Below are positions 5,513-5,943 of a DNA stretch of 5,943 nucleotides, one piece after another (position 1 is the first letter of the stretch; each line of letters starts with the position of its first letter). This DNA comes from Deltaproteobacteria bacterium. Its GTDB lineage: Bacteria > Desulfobacterota > Syntrophobacteria > B119-G9. Below the pieces are notes generated by a model. The model saw nothing but the letters and a program-made list of their open reading frames with translations, had not been told where the DNA came from and ran no database searches. A program made the position numbers and the translations under genes. The stretch covers positions 1 through 5,943 of the forward strand of contig QMLL01000122.1 of the NCBI GenBank assembly GCA_003646715.1, in the 5' to 3' direction.

Positions 5513-5943
5513 TAACCCTGGGATGTCCGTCCTACAGTCTGCTGCGAGGAGGAAAGCGGGAACTTGGGGAAGACGACCGGATCAGGGTTTGTTCGGGCGG
5601 GGTGGAATCTGTGGCAGCCGGCAATCAACTGCCGCCACTTGTTCTCCAATACATTGTCCTCTCTGGTCTGGACGGACTCCGATAGCTTCTTCAACTCTCT
5701 ACCTATTTCCAGCCAACGCTCGAGGTCTGTTCGCATCTCCGGATCGTTCCACAGCCGGCGCAAACAGGAGAGCGCCTCCAGAGAGCGCTTCCATATCCCA
5801 CCGTAGAGCTCCACGTATTCTTGTGCGTAGTCCTGCCACGCCAGGTTGGTGAACAGCCAGATGTCATGCGGCGGTGACGGTTCAGCAACCAGGAGCGGGG
5901 CGATGTAGATGTTCTGAAAGCATGCTTTTCGCCACTTGATCAC
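5512..5943 (-). CDS. Unrecognised hypothetical protein, probably 5'-truncated by the window edge (143 residues visible)
   Basis: The frame is open from the window edge to TAA at 5512-5514. The first visible codon is GTG, which may be an internal valine, so the true start may lie outside. The residue composition looks like real coding sequence: tryptophans and acidic/basic pairs are spread through a soluble, mostly helical stretch (for example DIWLFTNLAWQDYAQEY, then LWNDPEMRTDLERWLEIG and LKKLSESVQTRED). A tail rich in proline and serine follows (HPARTNPDPVVFPKFPLSSS). No signal peptide, membrane helix or known catalytic motif is visible. The gene points the same way as the exosortase operon, but 161 bases with likely regulatory sites separate them, so a separate transcription unit is more likely. 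The opposite strand also has open frames here, but their compositions look like shadows. Confidence 0.55.
   Translation of the reverse strand: MIKWRKACFQNIYIAPLLVAEPSPPHDIWLFTNLAWQDYAQEYVELYGGIWKRSLEALSCLRRLWNDPEMRTDLERWLEIGRELKKLSESVQTREDNVLENKWRQLIAGCHRFHPARTNPDPVVFPKFPLSSSQQTVGRTSQG

Noticed and set aside
5496..5852. A 118-codon open frame on the + strand
   Set aside because: It overlaps the palindrome and its arginine-, serine- and proline-rich product looks like a shadow of the minus-strand frame, which has the more protein-like composition.

Overview
The window comes from a GC-rich bacterial genome, probably a diderm (outer-membrane-bearing) lineage. Exosortase systems are essentially confined to such cells, and the operon encodes envelope proteins with export signals. 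The style of the large repeat protein, with aspartate-rich Ig-like repeats and a FlgD-like C-terminal domain, would fit an uncultured lineage such as Bipolaricaulota/Acetothermia. That taxonomic guess is weak and rests on no marker gene.

Layout: (1) At 2-124 (+) is the last 40 codons of a probable BMP-family ABC-transporter substrate-binding protein. (2) At 142-177 is a strong GC-rich hairpin with A and T tracts on its two sides, well placed as a bidirectional terminator between convergent genes. (3) From 5350 down to 198 (- strand) is one tight four-gene operon. In transcription order it encodes a CARDB/DUF11 surface protein ending in an IPTL-CTERM-type sorting signal, a 169-aa exosortase of the XrtH type, a four-pass membrane protein that is probably the exosortase H-associated partner, and a 1007-aa secreted repeat protein with a FlgD-like C-terminal domain. 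The genes overlap at every junction (ATGA, a 23-nt overlap, GTGA), which implies translational coupling. (4) The 161-nt leader/promoter region at 5351-5511 holds a perfect CRP/FNR-superfamily-like palindrome, a second near-match 44 bp away, and an imperfect hairpin just before the first ribosome binding site. (5) From the right edge down to 5512 (-) lies an unrecognised hypothetical protein, probably partial.

How the genes may work together (inference from family knowledge): the CARDB/DUF11 protein is exported by its N-terminal signal peptide and held in the inner membrane by its C-terminal helix. XrtH, probably with its membrane partner, processes the APTLSEW motif so the protein can move to the cell surface. 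The 1007-aa protein has a signal peptide but no CTERM signal, so it is not an obvious exosortase substrate. It may be a co-expressed surface fibre or layer protein delivered another way. Together this looks like a self-contained module of one substrate, one sortase, one partner and one large surface protein, and it is the most interesting item in the window.
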